DNA of 64,000 nt from Haloterrigena alkaliphila (GTDB lineage Archaea > Halobacteriota > Halobacteria > Halobacteriales > Natrialbaceae), in assembly GCF_017352155.2 (NCBI RefSeq), contig NZ_CP071462.1, positions 2,232,001 through 2,296,000 on the forward strand, given 5' to 3'. The translations under genes and the position numbers were made by a program. A model generated the notes under the pieces. It did not search any database and had not been told where the DNA came from. It worked only from the letters and a program-made list of their open reading frames with translations. Positions 34,633 through 43,528 of the stretch are shown piece after piece (the first letter of the stretch is position 1; every line of letters begins with the position of its first letter).

Positions 34633-34986
34633 ATGCTCGTACAGCTCCGCCAGTACAAACACGAGGAGGTGCAGTTCGACGACAATCGGACGACCGGCGA
34701 GTCCCAGACCGAGGACGCGGTCAACCCCGACGCGGAAGACTACTTCGGGAAGGACATGGACGAACTCGACGCGGAGACGTGGGACACCGTCGAGTACGAG
34801 GGCGACCCGATCCAGCGCCGGTCCCTCACGGTCGAGGGAGTCACGGCCGTTTCCGTCCCGCAGGACTCGAGCGACGGCGGCGATCCGGGCCTCCCCGGGC
34901 GGACGGTGCAACTCCGTATGGAAGGCGGCATGGAGTCCCTCGAGCACGCCGAGATCGTCGAAGTGCAGGATGAGAACCCCGAGTAG
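34633..34986 (+). CDS. Conserved acidic haloarchaeal protein of unknown function
   Basis: 117 residues. Begins MLVQLRQYKHEEVQFDDNRT; then DAVNPDAEDYFGKDMDELDA, VEYEGDPIQRRSLTVEGVTA and LRMEGGMESLEHAEIVEVQD. The pattern is beta-rich and acidic, without Cys or transmembrane segments. GTG 34618 and ATG 34621 are in-frame alternatives; a TATA-like aaggattaac about 30 bp before 34633 favours 34633. It precedes pyrG by 126 bp; no link is evident. Confidence 0.6.
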   Translation: MLVQLRQYKHEEVQFDDNRTTGESQTEDAVNPDAEDYFGKDMDELDAETWDTVEYEGDPIQRRSLTVEGVTAVSVPQDSSDGGDPGLPGRTVQLRMEGGMESLEHAEIVEVQDENPE

Positions 34987-35112
34987 CACGCGCTCGAGTC
35001 ACCGATCTCGGGAGCGTGACGCCCGGCGGGGCCCGCCGATGAGGAGTGACAACGCCTGTCGGTGGCGGCGCGGTCCCGAAATCGTTTTCAACCGGTCGCG
35101 CGGACACTCGGT

Positions 35113-36810
35113 ATGCCGACGGAACCGGACACTCATTATGACCCCTCACTGGGGAACAAGTTCATCTTCGTCACCGGCGGCGTGATGTCGGGACTCGGCA
35201 AGGGGATCACGGCCGCGAGCACCGGCCGTCTCCTCAAGAACGCCGGCTTCGACGTCACCGCGGTCAAGATCGACCCGTATCTCAACGTCGACGCGGGGAC
35301 GATGAACCCGTACCAGCACGGGGAGGTGTACGTCTTGGAGGACGGCGGCGAGGTCGACCTCGATCTGGGGAACTACGAGCGGTTCCTCGACATCGACATG
35401 ACCTCGGATCACAACATCACCACGGGGAAGACCTACCAGCACGTCATCGAGCAGGAGCGTGCGGGCGACTACCTCGGGAAGACCGTCCAGATCATCCCCC
35501 ACATCACCGACGACATCAAGCGACGCATTCGGGAGGCCGCCGAAGGCACCGACGTCTGTATCATCGAGGTCGGCGGCACCGTCGGGGACATCGAAGGGAT
35601 GCCCTACCTCGAGGCCTTACGCCAGTTCGCCCACGAGGAACCCGAGGAGAACGTCCTCTTCACCCACGTCACGCTCGTCCCGTACTCGAAGAACGGCGAG
35701 CAGAAGACCAAACCGACCCAGCACTCGGTCAAGGAGGTGCGCTCGATCGGTCTCCAGCCCGACATCATCGTCGGCCGCTGCGAGGACCGCCTCGAGCGAA
35801 AGACCAAGGAGAAGATCGCGCTGTTCTGTGACATCCCCACCGAGGCGGTATTCTCGAATCCCGACGTCGAGGACGTCTACCACGTCCCGCTGATGGTCGA
35901 GGAGGAGGGGCTGGATCAGTACGTCCTCGAGCACTTCGGGCTGGCCGAGGCGGCCCTGCCGGAGGGGGAACGCGCAAACGAGTGGCGCGAGATCGTCACG
36001 ACGGAGAAGGAGGGGACGGTCGACATCGCGCTCGTGGGCAAGTACGACCTCGAGGACGCGTACATGTCGATCCACGAGTCGCTGAAACACGCCGGCTTCG
36101 AGGTCGGCGTCGACGTCGAGCGCCACTGGGTGGCTGCGGACGAACTGAGCGAGGGTCACGACGGGCAACTCGAGGGGATGGACGGGATCATCGTCCCCGG
36201 CGGCTTCGGCATGCGCGGCTCCGAGGGGAAGATCGAGGCCGTCCGCTACGCCCGCGAGAACGACGTGCCCTTTTTGGGGCTGTGCTTGGGCTTCCAGATG
36301 GCCGTCGTCGAGTACGCCCGGAACGTGCTGGGACTGGAGGGCGCCCACTCCGCGGAGATGGTCGAGGACACGCCCCATCCCGTCATCGACATCCTGCCCG
36401 AGCAGTACGAGGTCGAGGACATGGGCGGGACGATGCGACTCGGCGAGCACACGACCGTCATCGAGCCGCAGACGCTGGCGTACGACCTGTACGACGACAC
36501 GTCCTGTACGGAGCGCCACCGCCACCGCTACGAGGTCAACCCCGAGTACTTCGACGCCTTCGAGGACGAACCGCTGACGTTCTCGGGCACCGCGGGCAAT
36601 CGGATGGAGATCCTCGAACTCGAGGACCACCCCTACTTCCTCGGGACGCAGTTCCACCCCGAGTACACGTCCCGCCCCGGCCAGCCGAGCCCGCCGTTCC
36701 TGGGACTCGTCGAGGCCATCCTCGAGGAGTCCGACGCGGGTGCGGGGAGCGAGACCGAAGCCGCTGACGCCGACACCGACGCCGACGCGGAAACGGAGGT
36801 AACCCACTGA
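35113..36810 (+). CDS. pyrG: CTP synthase
   Basis: 565 residues. Makes CTP from UTP, ATP and glutamine, the last step of pyrimidine nucleotide synthesis. Synthetase domain: [60 protein letters not shown]. Glutaminase domain: [29 protein letters not shown] with the catalytic Cys, and [16 protein letters not shown] with His-Glu of the triad. A ~25-residue acidic tail ([19 protein letters not shown]) extends past the family core. The stop overlaps the start of guaA by one base. Confidence 0.97.
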   Translation: MPTEPDTHYDPSLGNKFIFVTGGVMSGLGKGITAASTGRLLKNAGFDVTAVKIDPYLNVDAGTMNPYQHGEVYVLEDGGEVDLDLGNYERFLDIDMTSDHNITTGKTYQHVIEQERAGDYLGKTVQIIPHITDDIKRRIREAAEGTDVCIIEVGGTVGDIEGMPYLEALRQFAHEEPEENVLFTHVTLVPYSKNGEQKTKPTQHSVKEVRSIGLQPDIIVGRCEDRLERKTKEKIALFCDIPTEAVFSNPDVEDVYHVPLMVEEEGLDQYVLEHFGLAEAALPEGERANEWREIVTTEKEGTVDIALVGKYDLEDAYMSIHESLKHAGFEVGVDVERHWVAADELSEGHDGQLEGMDGIIVPGGFGMRGSEGKIEAVRYARENDVPFLGLCLGFQMAVVEYARNVLGLEGAHSAEMVEDTPHPVIDILPEQYEVEDMGGTMRLGEHTTVIEPQTLAYDLYDDTSCTERHRHRYEVNPEYFDAFEDEPLTFSGTAGNRMEILELEDHPYFLGTQFHPEYTSRPGQPSPPFLGLVEAILEESDAGAGSETEAADADTDADAETEVTH

Positions 36811-37727
36811 TGGTAGACACCGAGACGTTCGTTCCGGACGCAGTCGCAGAGATCGAGACCGAAATCGGCGACGCGAACGCCGTCATCGCCCTCTCGGGCG
36901 GCGTCGACTCCTCGGTCGCCGCCGCCCTCGCCTACGAGGCCATCGGCGACCGGCTGACGCCGGTCTACGTCGACACCGGCCTGATGCGGAAAGGTGAGAC
37001 CGACCAGATCCGCGAGACTTTCGACTACATGGAGTCGCTGCGGATCGTCGACGCCGAGGATCGGTTCCTCGAGGCCCTCTCGGGCGTCACCGACCCCGAA
37101 GAGAAGCGCGAGGTCATCGGCGAGCAGTTCATCCGCGAGTTCGAGCGCGAAGCGAAAGACGCGGACGCCGACTACCTCGTCCAGGGGACGATCTACCCCG
37201 ACCGAATCGAGAGCGAGGGCGGGATCAAGTCCCACCACAACGTCGGCGGCCTGCCGGAGGTCGTCGACTTCGAGGGGATCGTCGAACCGGTCCGGGACCT
37301 CTACAAGGACGAAGTGCGGGAGGTCGCCCGCCACCTCGGCTTGGACGAGATCGTCGCCGAACGGATGCCGTTCCCCGGCCCGGGTCTCGCGGTGCGCGTC
37401 ATCGGTGAGGTCACCGACGAGAAACTCGAGGTCGCGCGCCACGCCTGTCACGTCGTCGAGGAGGAACTCGAGGAGTACGAACCGTGGCAGGCGCTGGCGG
37501 CCGTCATCGGCAAGGCGACGGGCGTGAAAGGCGACAACCGCGTCCACGGCTGGGTCGTCTCCGTTCGATCCGTGGAATCCCGCGACGGGATGACCGCCCG
37601 CGCACAGGAGATCGACTGGGAGACACTCCAGCGGATCCAGTCCCGGATCACCGGCGGCCACGAGAACGTCGCCCGCGTCGTCTACGACGTGACCCACAAA
37701 CCGCCGGCGACCATCGAGTACGAATGA
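36810..37727 (+). CDS. guaAb: GMP synthase subunit B (ATP-PPase)
   Basis: 305 residues. Adenylates XMP and aminates it with ammonia supplied by a separate glutaminase subunit, as in archaea where GuaA is split. PP-loop: [20 protein letters not shown]. Further motifs: [42 protein letters not shown] and the C-terminal dimerisation end [16 protein letters not shown]. Overlaps pyrG by one base and DUF7126 by ATGA, forming a coupled operon. The glutaminase subunit is not in this window. Confidence 0.95.
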   Translation: MVDTETFVPDAVAEIETEIGDANAVIALSGGVDSSVAAALAYEAIGDRLTPVYVDTGLMRKGETDQIRETFDYMESLRIVDAEDRFLEALSGVTDPEEKREVIGEQFIREFEREAKDADADYLVQGTIYPDRIESEGGIKSHHNVGGLPEVVDFEGIVEPVRDLYKDEVREVARHLGLDEIVAERMPFPGPGLAVRVIGEVTDEKLEVARHACHVVEEELEEYEPWQALAAVIGKATGVKGDNRVHGWVVSVRSVESRDGMTARAQEIDWETLQRIQSRITGGHENVARVVYDVTHKPPATIEYE

Positions 37728-38050
37728 GCACGGACGCCATCGTCGCCGGCCCCGACGAGGACGAGATCGGCGCGGCGCTCGAGGCGGAAGGCGCCAGCGT
37801 CGCCCGCCTCACGGGCGTGGTTTCGCGGCCCGCCCTCGAGGAGGCAGGGATCGTCGACGCCGACCTGTACGTGCTGACCGACATCGGGCAGGCGACGACG
37901 ATTCCGATCGTCTGCGATCTCTCTGAGGACGTTCGCACCGTCGTCTACGCCCGCGACACCGTCCCGGAGTTCGTCAAGGGGCAGCTCGATCTCGCGATCG
38001 ATCCGCAGCTGATGACCGCTGCGATCGTCGCGGACGAGTTGACCAGTTGA
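37724..38050 (+). CDS. DUF7126-like protein, third gene of the pyrG-guaA operon
   Basis: 108 residues: [80 protein letters not shown] and [20 protein letters not shown]. This looks like a small Rossmann-like or CTP/CBS-adapted alpha/beta protein; I recall the family as DUF7126, commonly next to guaA. The ATG overlaps the guaA stop (atga). Position suggests a link to purine nucleotide synthesis, but the activity is unknown. Confidence 0.72.
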   Translation: MSTDAIVAGPDEDEIGAALEAEGASVARLTGVVSRPALEEAGIVDADLYVLTDIGQATTIPIVCDLSEDVRTVVYARDTVPEFVKGQLDLAIDPQLMTAAIVADELTS

Positions 38051-38556
38051 ACGACCCCGCTGGCGGCGGTAGCGGCCTCGAGTGCGCGTTTCGCCTGGCT
38101 CCCGCGTGCTCTTCATCCAGTTTCCGCGCACTTTTCGCCCGGCTTCCACCCGCTTTTCGTCCGGCGCTCGAGGTCACGATCGGTTCCGACCGCGTCTGTC
38201 ACCCGAAAAACAGTCAGTTACGCTGATATCCGGCGGATAAACGTTCTCGTGCCCGTATTCGTCCGAGTAAATGCGAGTTGAAATCGGCGGAATCCGGCGT
38301 AAGCCACTGATACCGTCGCCCCCGTTGAAGTGGCAGGCGGTACTCCACTCGGATGGAGGTCGACGGGCAGACCCCACGAGGCACCCGCTGCCTGCACCCG
38401 TGACTTCCAGCAACCCCACCCACAGCACCCTTCCCCCACTGCCAGACCGTACCGATTCCCCGGTACCAACACAGGTCCGCTGCACCCGCCTGTGTGTCCA
38501 CCCTGCGGTTGGCACTCGAGGCGCCGCCCTTTTGCGGCGCCTCGTCGGGATTCCAC
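38051..38556. other. Structured gene-free region, possible non-coding RNA
   Basis: About 500 bp with no protein-like frame although several frames are open. On the minus strand strong hairpins follow each other: gaggcgccgc/gcggcgcctc (10 bp, 38518-38543), acacagg/cctgtgt and ggtaccg/cggtacc-like near 38455-38500, then aggca/tgcct near 38385-38400. A T5 run on the minus strand near 38205 could end a transcript. One helix (aagtcac with gtggctt, followed by gcttacgcc) is reminiscent of RNase P RNA helix P4, but other conserved RNase P nucleotides were not found, so I leave it unnamed. Confidence 0.35.
38517..38544 (-). terminator. Strong 11-bp hairpin after the cyclo-ligase gene
   Basis: cgaggcgccgc / gcggcgcctcg with a 6-base loop cctttt (plus strand), 13-40 bp downstream of the stop of the gene at 38557-39357. 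On the minus strand the loop reads aaaagg and no T-run follows directly, so it may stabilise the mRNA end or belong to a structured RNA rather than act as a terminator. Confidence 0.4.
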
Positions 38557-39357
38557 TCACTCCTCGCGAGCGCTGAGTCGTTCCAGTACCGGTATCTCCG
38601 CGAGTCGCTCCTCCTCGAGCAGTTCCCAGTCGATCCCCGCCGGTTGCTCGCGGCCGTCGGGACGAATCGTCCGCTCGGGCGTCACGATCAGGTCCATCGA
38701 GACGTCGTGGTCGTCGATCGGGACGGGGTCGTCGATCACCTGTCGCTCGTGGACCGTCGTCGCGACGGTCGTCGATTCGTCGACGAGGCCGAGTCCTCGC
38801 AGAATCGCGTACTCGAGATCGCTGTAGCCCTCCCCCTTCCCGATTCGACCGCCGTCAGCGGTCACGCCGACGCTCCCCGAGACGATCAGATCGATCTCCG
38901 CGACCGCGTCGGGGCCGACCTGCTCGCCGTGCTCCGAGGATCCCGAAACGGTCGTCGCCGCGTCGTAGTCCTCGAGAACCGCGGGATCCAGTTTCAGGAA
39001 GCAGTCCTCGTCCGCGAGCCGCGGGACGGCCGTGTAGACCGTCTTCCCCTCGCGCAGCGCCCGGCGGCGGACGGGCAGTTGCGGCGCGTCGGGGTTGGCC
39101 TTGATCGTCGTCGCCGCCTTCCACTCGGGCTGCTCCGCGAGCCGGTCCGCGGCCTCGTCCGCGCCCGCAAAGTTCGGAATCCGACCGTGGGGCGGAAAGG
39201 GGAATCGCGCCTCGCCGCTCTCCTCGAGGTCGTCCCAGACGCGCTGACGGATCGTCTCCTTCTCGACGGTGTCGGCGTCCTCGCGGGCGGAGCGTTCGGT
39301 GTCGTTCATCTCATTCGCTTCCGTGTCATCCATTTCGCTCGCCTCCGTGTCGTCCAT
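38557..39357 (-). CDS. 5-formyltetrahydrofolate cyclo-ligase family protein
   Basis: 266 residues. Converts 5-formyl-THF to 5,10-methenyl-THF at the expense of ATP. Motifs: ETIRQRVWDDLEESGEARFP, FPPHGRIPNFAGADEAADRL, DFCFLK-like DEDCFLKLDP, and RIGKGEGYSDLEYAILRGLG, the family signature near the C-terminus. The N-terminus is an imperfect triple repeat MDDTEASE-MDDTEANE-MNDTERSA, giving three possible ATG starts at 39357, 39333 and 39309. With the first, the gene begins one base after the moaB stop. Haloarchaeal folate metabolism makes the function plausible. Confidence 0.85.
   Translation of the reverse strand: MDDTEASEMDDTEANEMNDTERSAREDADTVEKETIRQRVWDDLEESGEARFPFPPHGRIPNFAGADEAADRLAEQPEWKAATTIKANPDAPQLPVRRRALREGKTVYTAVPRLADEDCFLKLDPAVLEDYDAATTVSGSSEHGEQVGPDAVAEIDLIVSGSVGVTADGGRIGKGEGYSDLEYAILRGLGLVDESTTVATTVHERQVIDDPVPIDDHDVSMDLIVTPERTIRPDGREQPAGIDWELLEEERLAEIPVLERLSAREE
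39286..39357 (-). repeat. Triplicated 24-bp start region
   Basis: Three head-to-tail 24-bp units each begin with ATG and encode MDDTEASE, MDDTEANE and MNDTERSA. They provide three in-frame starts for the cyclo-ligase. The first is one base from the upstream stop codon, the others 25 and 49 bases away. Confidence 0.75.
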
Positions 39358-39358
39358 C

Positions 39359-40093
39359 TCACTCGTCCCCGCCGTCGTCCGTCTCGGTGGCGGTTTCGGC
39401 TTCCTCGTCGGTTTCGGTCGCGGCGTCGTCGCTACTCGCCTCGAGATCGGTTTCGGCCTCGTCCTCACCCTCGGATTCGTCGACGGCCCACCTGTCCTGG
39501 GCGATGTCCTCCCGGGCGAGGCTGACCAGATTGTGGATTTCCGGGAGGATGATCTCCTCGAGGCCGAGTCGCGCCGCGTCCCCGTTCCCGGAGAGACAGA
39601 ACACCGGCGTCCCGTCGGTGACGCCGGCGATCGTTCGGGCCGCGATCGCGTTCGTCCCGACCGCCTCGTAGGCCATCGTCGTGAACAGTTCGCTGAAGGA
39701 CGTCAGTCGCTTGTCGAGCAGCGGTTCGACGGCCTCGATGGTGACGTCGCTGGGTTCGACGCCAGTCGACCCGCCGGTGAGGACGAGGTCGACGTCGTCG
39801 CGGTCGAGCATCCGCGAGACGATCGACTGGATCCGGTCGTGATCGCTCCCGATGTGTTCCCGCGTGACCACCTCGTGGTCGGCCTTCTTGAGAAGCGTGA
39901 CGATCGCCTTGCCGGCGGGATCCGACTCGAGCGAGCGGTCCGTCGCGATCGTGACGACGCCGGTGCCGAGGGTGCGGCCGTCCACGTCGTCCCTCTCGTC
40001 GGCCGAATCGTCGTCCGCGCCGCGCTCCTCGTCCGCAGTCGCCCCGTCGTGGTCCCCCTGTCTCCGGTCCTCGCTCGAGTCCGTTTCGGTCAT
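39359..40093 (-). CDS. MoaB/MogA-type molybdenum cofactor protein
   Basis: 244 residues. The conserved ~165-residue core binds molybdopterin and adenylates it: GTGVVTIATDRSLESDPAGK, SDHDRIQSIVSRMLDRDDVD, LVLTGGSTGVEPSDVTIEAV, LFTTMAYEAVGTNAIAARTI and GTPVFCLSGNGDAARLGLEE. Acidic low-complexity extensions at both ends (about 40 residues each) are unusual in length. TGGTG of the family reads TGGSTG here. It is the first gene of a unit with the cyclo-ligase. Confidence 0.88.
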   Translation of the reverse strand: MTETDSSEDRRQGDHDGATADEERGADDDSADERDDVDGRTLGTGVVTIATDRSLESDPAGKAIVTLLKKADHEVVTREHIGSDHDRIQSIVSRMLDRDDVDLVLTGGSTGVEPSDVTIEAVEPLLDKRLTSFSELFTTMAYEAVGTNAIAARTIAGVTDGTPVFCLSGNGDAARLGLEEIILPEIHNLVSLAREDIAQDRWAVDESEGEDEAETDLEASSDDAATETDEEAETATETDDGGDE

Positions 40094-40252
40094 ATCCCGT
40101 CGTTCGAGAGCCGGCGGGTAAAACGCTGTCCACCCGTGGTCTCCTCCGACGAGGTCCTGCCTCCCGTGCGGTCGCGCCGATGATTGCGACGGCCACCGAC
40201 GGAGTGCTGGTAGCCCAACTGTTATGGACGGAGTTTCCGTTGACTCGCGTGT

Positions 40253-41278
40253 ATGCAGGCAGTCAAAATCACCGAGCACGGCGACACGGACGTCATCGAG
40301 TACGGGGAGTATCCGGATCCGGAAGTCGGGCGCGACGAGGTACTGGTCGACGTCAAGGCGGCGGCGCTGAACCACCTCGACATCTGGACGCGCCGGGGGA
40401 TGCCGGGGATCGACCTCGAGATGCCCCACGTTCCGGGCAGCGACGCCGCCGGCGTCGTCGAGGAGGTCGGCGAGGACGTCACCCGGTTCGAGGCGGGCGA
40501 CCGCGTCGCGGTCACGGCCGGGGTCGGCGACCTGCGGATGGACGATCCGACGCTGGACCCCCGCTTCCACATCATCGGCGAGCACGTCCAGGGCGTTCAC
40601 TCCGAGTACGCTGCGGTCCCCGAGGACAATCTGATCCCCGTCCCGGAGGGCGTCGACTGGGCGGTCGCCGGCTCCAGTTGCCTCGTGTTCCAGACCGCCT
40701 GGCGGATGCTGATCGAGCGCGCCGACCTCGAGGCCGGCGAGAAAGTCCTCGTGCTGGGCGCCAGCGGCGGCGTCGGCCACGCGGCCCTCCAGATCGCCGA
40801 CTACGCGGGCGCGGAGGTGTACGCGACGGGCAGCACCGAGGAGAAACTCGACTACGCCGAGGAGCACGGCGCGGACCACGTCTGTAACTACGAGGAGGAG
40901 GACTTCGCGGACTGGATCCTCGAGGAGACCGGCGGTCGCGGAGTCGACGTCGTCGTCGAACACGTCGGCGCGCCCACCTGGCGGGATTCGCTGAAGAGCC
41001 TCACTAAGGGCGGCCGGCTCGTGACCTGCGGCGGCACCGGCGGGGGCAACCCCGAGACGGATATTCCGCGGATCTTCTGGGAACAGCTCACGATCATCGG
41101 CTCGACGATGGCGACGCCCGATCAGGTCGACGACGTGATGGAACTCGTCTGGGACGGCACGTTCGAACCCGCGATCCGCGAGGAGCTACCGATGAGCGAG
41201 ACGCCCCGCGCCCACGAGATCATCCAGAACCGCGAAGGGTTCGGGAAGGTCGTCGTGCGCCCCGATAGCGAATTATAG
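40253..41278 (+). CDS. Quinone oxidoreductase-like dehydrogenase (MDR superfamily)
   Basis: 341 residues of the medium-chain dehydrogenase/reductase fold. N-terminal part: VKAAALNHLDIWTRRGMPGI, MPHVPGSDAAGVVEEVGEDV. NAD(P)-binding Rossmann motif: VLVLGASGGVGHAALQIADY. The Cys and His ligands of a catalytic zinc (as in GHE and C-x-D motifs of alcohol dehydrogenases) are not evident, so an NADPH:quinone-reductase-like activity fits better than alcohol dehydrogenase. The four structural-zinc Cys are also missing. It lies alone; the substrate is unknown. Confidence 0.88.
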   Translation: MQAVKITEHGDTDVIEYGEYPDPEVGRDEVLVDVKAAALNHLDIWTRRGMPGIDLEMPHVPGSDAAGVVEEVGEDVTRFEAGDRVAVTAGVGDLRMDDPTLDPRFHIIGEHVQGVHSEYAAVPEDNLIPVPEGVDWAVAGSSCLVFQTAWRMLIERADLEAGEKVLVLGASGGVGHAALQIADYAGAEVYATGSTEEKLDYAEEHGADHVCNYEEEDFADWILEETGGRGVDVVVEHVGAPTWRDSLKSLTKGGRLVTCGGTGGGNPETDIPRIFWEQLTIIGSTMATPDQVDDVMELVWDGTFEPAIREELPMSETPRAHEIIQNREGFGKVVVRPDSEL

Positions 41279-41453
41279 TCGGCGCTCCGATTGCCCGTTC
41301 TTTCTTCGAGAGGCGGTGCGAATACCCCGTTCAGTTGCAGTCTCGAACGTGCTCCGAATACTCACTCGAGTCTCGCGCCGAATCGATTCGGTCCCCTCGC
41401 GAAATCCCTCCGGAACCGGGAGGGCTATCACCACGGCCCCGCAAGACCCGTGC

Positions 41454-41756
41454 GTGACCTCGAGCGACGACGGCGGCTACGTCCACGACCCCTCGACGTT
41501 CGACGAGGGCGGGGAGCGAACGGAGTCCGCGGGTGAACCGACCACCGAACCGCCCCATCCCGAGACGGCCGACCGGGAGTTCGACTGGCGAGGCTGGGTC
41601 GTCGTCGGCATGATCGTCGTCGCCTTCATCGTCGCGCCGGTGGCGATCCTCCTCTGGCCGCCGGACGTCGGCTACCGCTTCGCGCTGTTGAGCCTCCCGC
41701 TGTTCCCGGCCGCACTCCTCGCGCTGGCGGCCGTCTGGGGAACGACGCGTCCCTAA
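41454..41756 (+). CDS. Small haloarchaeal membrane protein
   Basis: 100 residues from GTG 41454 (MTSSDDGGYVHDPSTFDEGG). The N-terminal half is acidic and hydrophilic, ending ADREFDWRGWVVVG. Two transmembrane helices follow: VVGMIVVAFIVAPVAILLW and ALLSLPLFPAALLALAAVW, ending GTTRP. The GTG matches the typical start of this conserved haloarchaeal group, though I cannot name it. Upstream in-frame codons are not protein-like. Confidence 0.68.
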   Translation: MTSSDDGGYVHDPSTFDEGGERTESAGEPTTEPPHPETADREFDWRGWVVVGMIVVAFIVAPVAILLWPPDVGYRFALLSLPLFPAALLALAAVWGTTRP

Positions 41757-41875
41757 CCGGCGGGCAACGACGCGTCCGTAATCTGCCGGGGAACACCGTC
41801 CGTCGCTCGTCGAAATCGAAAACCAGTATCGCTCGTTTTTTCGTCGCCGGTTCCGTTCGCGTCGAAGCGCCGTCG

Positions 41876-42199
41876 TTACGCAGTTTCGGGCGACTCGAGG
41901 CGGTCCTCGAGTCGGTCGACGACGCTCGATCCGTGGACGACGTCCCGCTCGGGCGTCTCCTCCCGGTCGACGTACGTCGCCATCGCGTCGAAGAGCTGCT
42001 GGGCCTGATAGCCGGTGAGTACGTCCGTCTCGTTCCGGTCCTCGATTTCCTCGAGCAGTTCGACCGCCCACGTCGGGGGGGTCTCGTCCTCGTCGAGGGC
42101 CTCGTCGATGGCGTCCGCGAGAACGTGGTGGGCGACCCATTGCTCGTCTCTGGAGAGCGTAACTTCGTACGTCTCGGTTTCCGGTGGTGGGGAACTCAT
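41876..42199 (-). CDS. Conserved haloarchaeal hypothetical protein
   Basis: 107 residues, acidic and helical: YEVTLSRDEQWVAHHVLADA, IDEALDEDETPPTWAVELLE, EIEDRNETDVLTGYQAQQLF, DAMATYVDREETPERDVVHG. The pattern L-T-x-Y-Q-A-x-L near the centre is typical of small haloarchaeal helical proteins without known role. A TATA-like box (ttataatag on the minus strand, about 42248-42257) precedes it. The gene is divergent from the hydrolase at 42419. Confidence 0.62.
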   Translation of the reverse strand: MSSPPPETETYEVTLSRDEQWVAHHVLADAIDEALDEDETPPTWAVELLEEIEDRNETDVLTGYQAQQLFDAMATYVDREETPERDVVHGSSVVDRLEDRLESPETA

Positions 42200-42418
42200 T
42201 TCGTCACACGGACCGGTTGTGTCGGTCCTCGGTCGAGGCTACGAACTGCCCTATTATAAGCCTTGTTACCGTGTGGCATATTTCTGTTTCCGGAGGTAAT
42301 TCGACCCGGCACCCCTGCCTCGGGGGCGTCGCGACCGGTCGTCGGGGCGACCGGTTCGTTCGCCGATCAAAAGCTACTAACAGAACGGTATCCAGCCAGT
42401 ATACAGGAGCCGACGCCG

Positions 42419-43528
42419 ATGGATTTCGCGACGTTATCCGAGCGAATCGCGACCGGCCGTATCGGACGGACGCTCTCGCGCCTCGTTCCCGCGACGGCGA
42501 TCTGGGAGCGCGAGTGGGACGTCTGCTGCGTCCTCGACGGCTGTCGCCTCGATCTCATGTGCGAGACGGCCGCGGCGGGTCACGAGGCGCTGCCCGGGCC
42601 CGAGGCCGTGGACTCGCTGTGGTCGGTCGGATCGCAGTCCGCCGAGTGGATGGACCGGACCTTCGCGCCCGCCTACCGCGAGGAGATGGCCCGGACCGCC
42701 TACGTGACCGGCAACCCCTTCTCCTCGCAGTCCTGTGAACACATCCTCGTCACCTCCGACGACGTCCTGCCGCTGACGGACGCCGACTTCGGCGTCTTCC
42801 ACGAGGCCTGGCGCGACGACTGGGTCGACGACGACATCTCGACGATCCCGCCCGATTCCCTCACCGACGCCGCGATCGCGATCTGGCGGCGCCGCGAGGA
42901 ACTCGGGATCGACCGCGTGCTCGTCCACTACATGCAGCCCCACGCACCCTTCCGGTCGGAGCCGGGGTGGTTCTTCGGCGCGGCCGACATCGAACACTGG
43001 GGACAGATCGACGCGGGGGACGAGGACGCGGTCGACGCGTCGGCGGAGGAGGAACTCGACCTCGAGGACCTCACGCCCGAGGAGCGCGAGGCGCTCGAGG
43101 CCTTCGCCGAGGCCGACGACGATGACGACTCGATGAACGATCCGTGGCTGCGGGTCCGCGACGGCGACCTCCCCTTCGAGGCCGTCTGGGCGGCCTACCG
43201 GGACAACCTCGAGTGGGTACTGGACGACGTCGCGCGCCTGCTCGAGAACTGCGACGGCCGGGTCGCGATGACCAGCGACCACGGCAACGCGCTCGGGGAG
43301 TACGGCGTCTGGTCCCACCCGCCCGGGACGCCGGTGCCCGCCCTGCGGCGGGTTCCGTGGGTCGTCCGCGAGGGCGCGGATCGCGGGACCTGCGAGCCCG
43401 CCCTGCCCGACGCGATCCGCGAGGGCGGTGGGACCGACGACGCGGACGCCAGCACCGGACGAGGCGGTGATGAACCAGAGGAGGACGACGACGTGGAATC
43501 GCGCCTCGAGGCGCTGGGGTACCGGTGA
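42419..43528 (+). CDS. Sulfatase/alkaline phosphatase superfamily hydrolase
   Basis: 369 residues. Metal-binding segment VCCVLDGCRLDLMCETAAAG; nucleophile region SLWSVGSQSAEWMDRTF, where Ser stands in place of the sulfatase Cys; later VLVHYMQPHAPFRSEPGWFF and TSDHGNALGEYGVWSHPPG with the second metal site. An acidic insertion (AEEELDLEDLTPEEREALEA) is typical of halophilic adaptation. The C-terminus VESRLEALGYR is the tail shared with many haloarchaeal members. The stop overlaps the methyltransferase start (GTGA), so the two are coupled. A role with surface sulfated or phosphorylated glycans is inferred. Confidence 0.8.
   Translation: MDFATLSERIATGRIGRTLSRLVPATAIWEREWDVCCVLDGCRLDLMCETAAAGHEALPGPEAVDSLWSVGSQSAEWMDRTFAPAYREEMARTAYVTGNPFSSQSCEHILVTSDDVLPLTDADFGVFHEAWRDDWVDDDISTIPPDSLTDAAIAIWRRREELGIDRVLVHYMQPHAPFRSEPGWFFGAADIEHWGQIDAGDEDAVDASAEEELDLEDLTPEEREALEAFAEADDDDDSMNDPWLRVRDGDLPFEAVWAAYRDNLEWVLDDVARLLENCDGRVAMTSDHGNALGEYGVWSHPPGTPVPALRRVPWVVREGADRGTCEPALPDAIREGGGTDDADASTGRGGDEPEEDDDVESRLEALGYR

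Noticed and set aside
38218-38556. 112-codon minus-strand frame in the structured region
   Set aside because: Gly/Arg/Cys/Trp composition and low acidity do not fit haloarchaeal proteins; the region is better explained by structured non-coding sequence.
42184-42738. Alternative plus-strand frame at the start of the hydrolase
   Set aside because: Out of frame with the conserved superfamily motifs and Arg-rich.
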